Assembly (NCBI GenBank): GCA_964458655.1
Contig: CAYWJT010000082.1
Span: forward strand, 1 to 7,030
Direction: 5' to 3'
Source of the DNA: CAYWJT01 sp964458655
GTDB taxonomy: Bacteria > Acidobacteriota > Aminicenantia > Aminicenantales > Saccharicenantaceae
Length of the DNA stretch: 7,030 nt
Position 1 is the stretch's first letter, and each line of letters opens with the position of its first letter. Under the pieces are notes generated by a model. The model made no database searches. It was not told where the DNA came from and saw nothing but the letters and a program-made list of their open reading frames with translations. The translations under genes and the position numbers were made by a program. Below are positions 5,584-7,030 of this stretch, one piece after another.

Positions 5584-6920
5584 GCTGCCGATAATTCACT
5601 TTTGGTTTCAGTGTCTTTTGTGCCTGTTGTGGTATAAAAAAGCAGGATTGTCGCGGTAAGCGTCCCGGTGAATTCATGCATGGAGGATTCGGCGATATTG
5701 TGGACAACTGCCATCAAGACAAAACATGCGAATAGAGCACCCCAGTAAAACTCTTCCTTCAGTATTTTCGCGGCTCTCGTGCAACAGTTCAATACATAAA
5801 TCGAGAACAAAATAAGGCCTACAATGCCGATATTCAGGATTGTATCAAGGTAACCGTTGTGGGCATGGCTCGAGGTCATTTCCCGCATACTCGTCGTCCA
5901 GAAGCCGCCGAAGCCATGCCCCAGAAGAGGCCTTTTTAACGTATAGGGCATAAGGAAAGACCAGATGTCCGCTCGTCCTGTCAACGTTGCATCGCGCCCG
6001 AAGTATGAGGAAATATCAAGGAACTCTAGCTTGCCTAAGAATGGAGTAATCGTTCCATAAATTATTAAAACGACTGCCGCAGTTTTCAATATGGAAGCTT
6101 TAACAACTTTGCCCCGTCTTTGCATCCATAAGAGCGTCGTAAGAACTATCAACCCAAAAATAAGAGTTATAGAAGAGGTGGCAGATTGTTTCAATGTATG
6201 ACCAGGTCCGCCAAGAAGGTATAAGGATATCAACAGAACCGTTATGTCCCCATAGATTTCCAGTTTCGACGCGGCCGATTCTTTAATATCATGCCCCTTA
6301 ACAAACCTCCAAACGAGATACATTATCGAAACCGTGCATAATAGCGCCAGGCTGTTCTTTTGATATGTTACCCCCACCCATTCCACCTCACCTGAAAAGC
6401 GGCCATAAGAACGCCCATATTCACCGAAATACTTAATCAATAGAATCGAAAACGGAATTAATACATATATCGCCCTTCGGATAACGGCCTCAACGGCCAA
6501 TCGCGGGGTTTTTTCCGAAAGCACTACTAAGGCCATGGCAAGCGGAATAAGTTCTCTTACCCACCGCCGGAATGAAATCGCCGGCATTCCGGACCAAAGA
6601 ACACTTGCGAGCATGTATAAAACGATAATTATCGGCCAGGGATTCTCTCTAATCGCTTTCAGCCATTCTAATTTCCGCCTTGAAAGAATAAACAAAGAAA
6701 TGACTAAAAGAATTATAAGAAATACCCTGTCCGTGGGGCTACCGGTTTCCATATCTCCGCCGGTCTTGAACCAGGTCGCAAGGGCCTTGCTCGAAGTATA
6801 GATGAACCAAACCGTCGGGATCCAGAGAGCCTTGCTCACGGTGGGCGGTTGTTTATGCTCAAGCCGGAGGAGGAATACAACAAATGCGCTGCATAAAGCC
6901 AAGGCAAGAATAGGCGGCAC
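5577..6920 (-). CDS. O-antigen polymerase/ligase-family membrane protein (Wzy or ExoQ-like)
   Basis: The product is a 447-aa polytopic inner-membrane protein with about 11-13 hydrophobic segments (for example residues 2-20, 31-50, 66-80, 96-110, 148-165, 187-206, 224-237, 249-266, 277-295, 361-380, 390-409 and 416-430). Family signatures are GVTYQKNSLA (183-192), LTGRADIW (313-320), GHGFGGFW (334-341) and SSHAHNGYLDTILNIGIVGL (350-369), the last three in or near the large periplasmic loop expected to carry activity. ExoQ-type polymerases share this TGR...GxGFG...HAHNGYLD pattern. Its position beside a flippase and a glycosyltransferase favours a repeat-unit polymerase over an O-antigen ligase, but sequence alone does not separate them. 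The GTG start has AAGGA (6932-6928) 7 nt upstream, and the codon before it is TAA, so it is the first possible start. First gene of the operon; length normal. Confidence 0.9.
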   Translation of the reverse strand: MPPILALALCSAFVVFLLRLEHKQPPTVSKALWIPTVWFIYTSSKALATWFKTGGDMETGSPTDRVFLIILLVISLFILSRRKLEWLKAIRENPWPIIIVLYMLASVLWSGMPAISFRRWVRELIPLAMALVVLSEKTPRLAVEAVIRRAIYVLIPFSILLIKYFGEYGRSYGRFSGEVEWVGVTYQKNSLALLCTVSIMYLVWRFVKGHDIKESAASKLEIYGDITVLLISLYLLGGPGHTLKQSATSSITLIFGLIVLTTLLWMQRRGKVVKASILKTAAVVLIIYGTITPFLGKLEFLDISSYFGRDATLTGRADIWSFLMPYTLKRPLLGHGFGGFWTTSMREMTSSHAHNGYLDTILNIGIVGLILFSIYVLNCCTRAAKILKEEFYWGALFACFVLMAVVHNIAESSMHEFTGTLTATILLFYTTTGTKDTETKSELSAAG

Positions 6921-6932
6921 TTACGCTTCCTT
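6921..6932 (-). promoter_or_regulatory. Ribosome binding site for the GTG-started polymerase gene
   Basis: AAGGA (6932-6928) lies 7 nt before the GTG at 6920. It supports the unusual start codon, and an in-frame TAA directly before the GTG excludes any earlier start. Confidence 0.7.
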
Positions 6933-6941
6933 TTCCCCCAT

Positions 6942-6971
6942 ATACTATTAATCCGGCCGGCCCGATGTCAA
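6942..6971 (-). promoter_or_regulatory. Promoter of the polymerase-glycosyltransferase-flippase operon
   Basis: On the minus strand a perfect TTGACA (6971-6966) is followed after 18 nt by TAGTAT (6947-6942; 4 of 6 matches to TATAAT). The spacer contains the GC-rich palindrome GGCCGGCC. Predicted initiation near 6935 leaves a leader of about 15 nt holding the Shine-Dalgarno, a compact and consistent arrangement. A short inverted repeat CACTA-cat-TAGTG (6987-6999) lies 15 nt upstream of the -35 box and could be an operator, though five base pairs is weak. Confidence 0.5.
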
Positions 6972-7030
6972 GGAATTGGTCTCGTCCACTACATTAGTGA
7001 CGCGCTTGGCTGGGGATGAGTTTTGAGCCA

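Noticed and set aside
804..6968. Shared 10-mer GACATCGGGC in inverted orientation near 805-814 and 6959-6968
   Set aside because: Many 10-base matches are expected by chance in 7 kb on two strands, and the flanks do not extend the match, so this is not treated as paired repeats of an element.

Overview
The window is part of a surface-polysaccharide (exopolysaccharide, capsule or O-antigen) locus from a bacterium. Every large gene belongs to a family typical of Wzx/Wzy-type polysaccharide clusters. The flippase and the membrane polymerase, together with a glycosyltransferase resembling rhizobial ExoM, suggest a Gram-negative host. No gene here fixes the phylum or genus, and no rRNA, tRNA, IS element, CRISPR array or integrase was seen.

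Layout from right to left on the minus strand: a tight three-gene operon starts at a recognisable promoter (6942-6971). It encodes a polytopic O-antigen polymerase/ligase-family protein (6920 to 5577, GTG start), a family 2 glycosyltransferase (5572 to 4661) and a Wzx-type flippase (about 4647 to 3289). The junctions are 4 nt and about 13 nt, so the three are probably co-transcribed. Together they would add a sugar to a lipid-linked repeat unit, move that unit across the inner membrane and polymerise it.

The left part is more A+T-rich and arranged differently. A plus-strand gene (1243-3069) encodes an asparagine-synthetase-like protein that has lost its N-terminal nucleophile cysteine. It runs convergent to the flippase and is followed, 2 nt later, by a possible 51-aa small ORF. 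The convergent gap (3070-3288) holds several imperfect palindromes but no classical terminator. Across a 488-nt divergent intergenic region lies a minus-strand TupA-like ATP-grasp gene that runs off the left edge of the window. The asparagine-synthetase-like and TupA-like genes both belong to amide-bond-forming superfamilies, so a plausible but unproven reading is that they decorate the polysaccharide with an amide or amino-acid group.

Nothing in the window is clearly a new system. The points most worth following are the pairing of two amide-forming enzyme families, the degenerate glutaminase domain, promoter placement suggesting leaderless mRNAs for both left-hand genes, and the palindrome-rich non-coding stretches.
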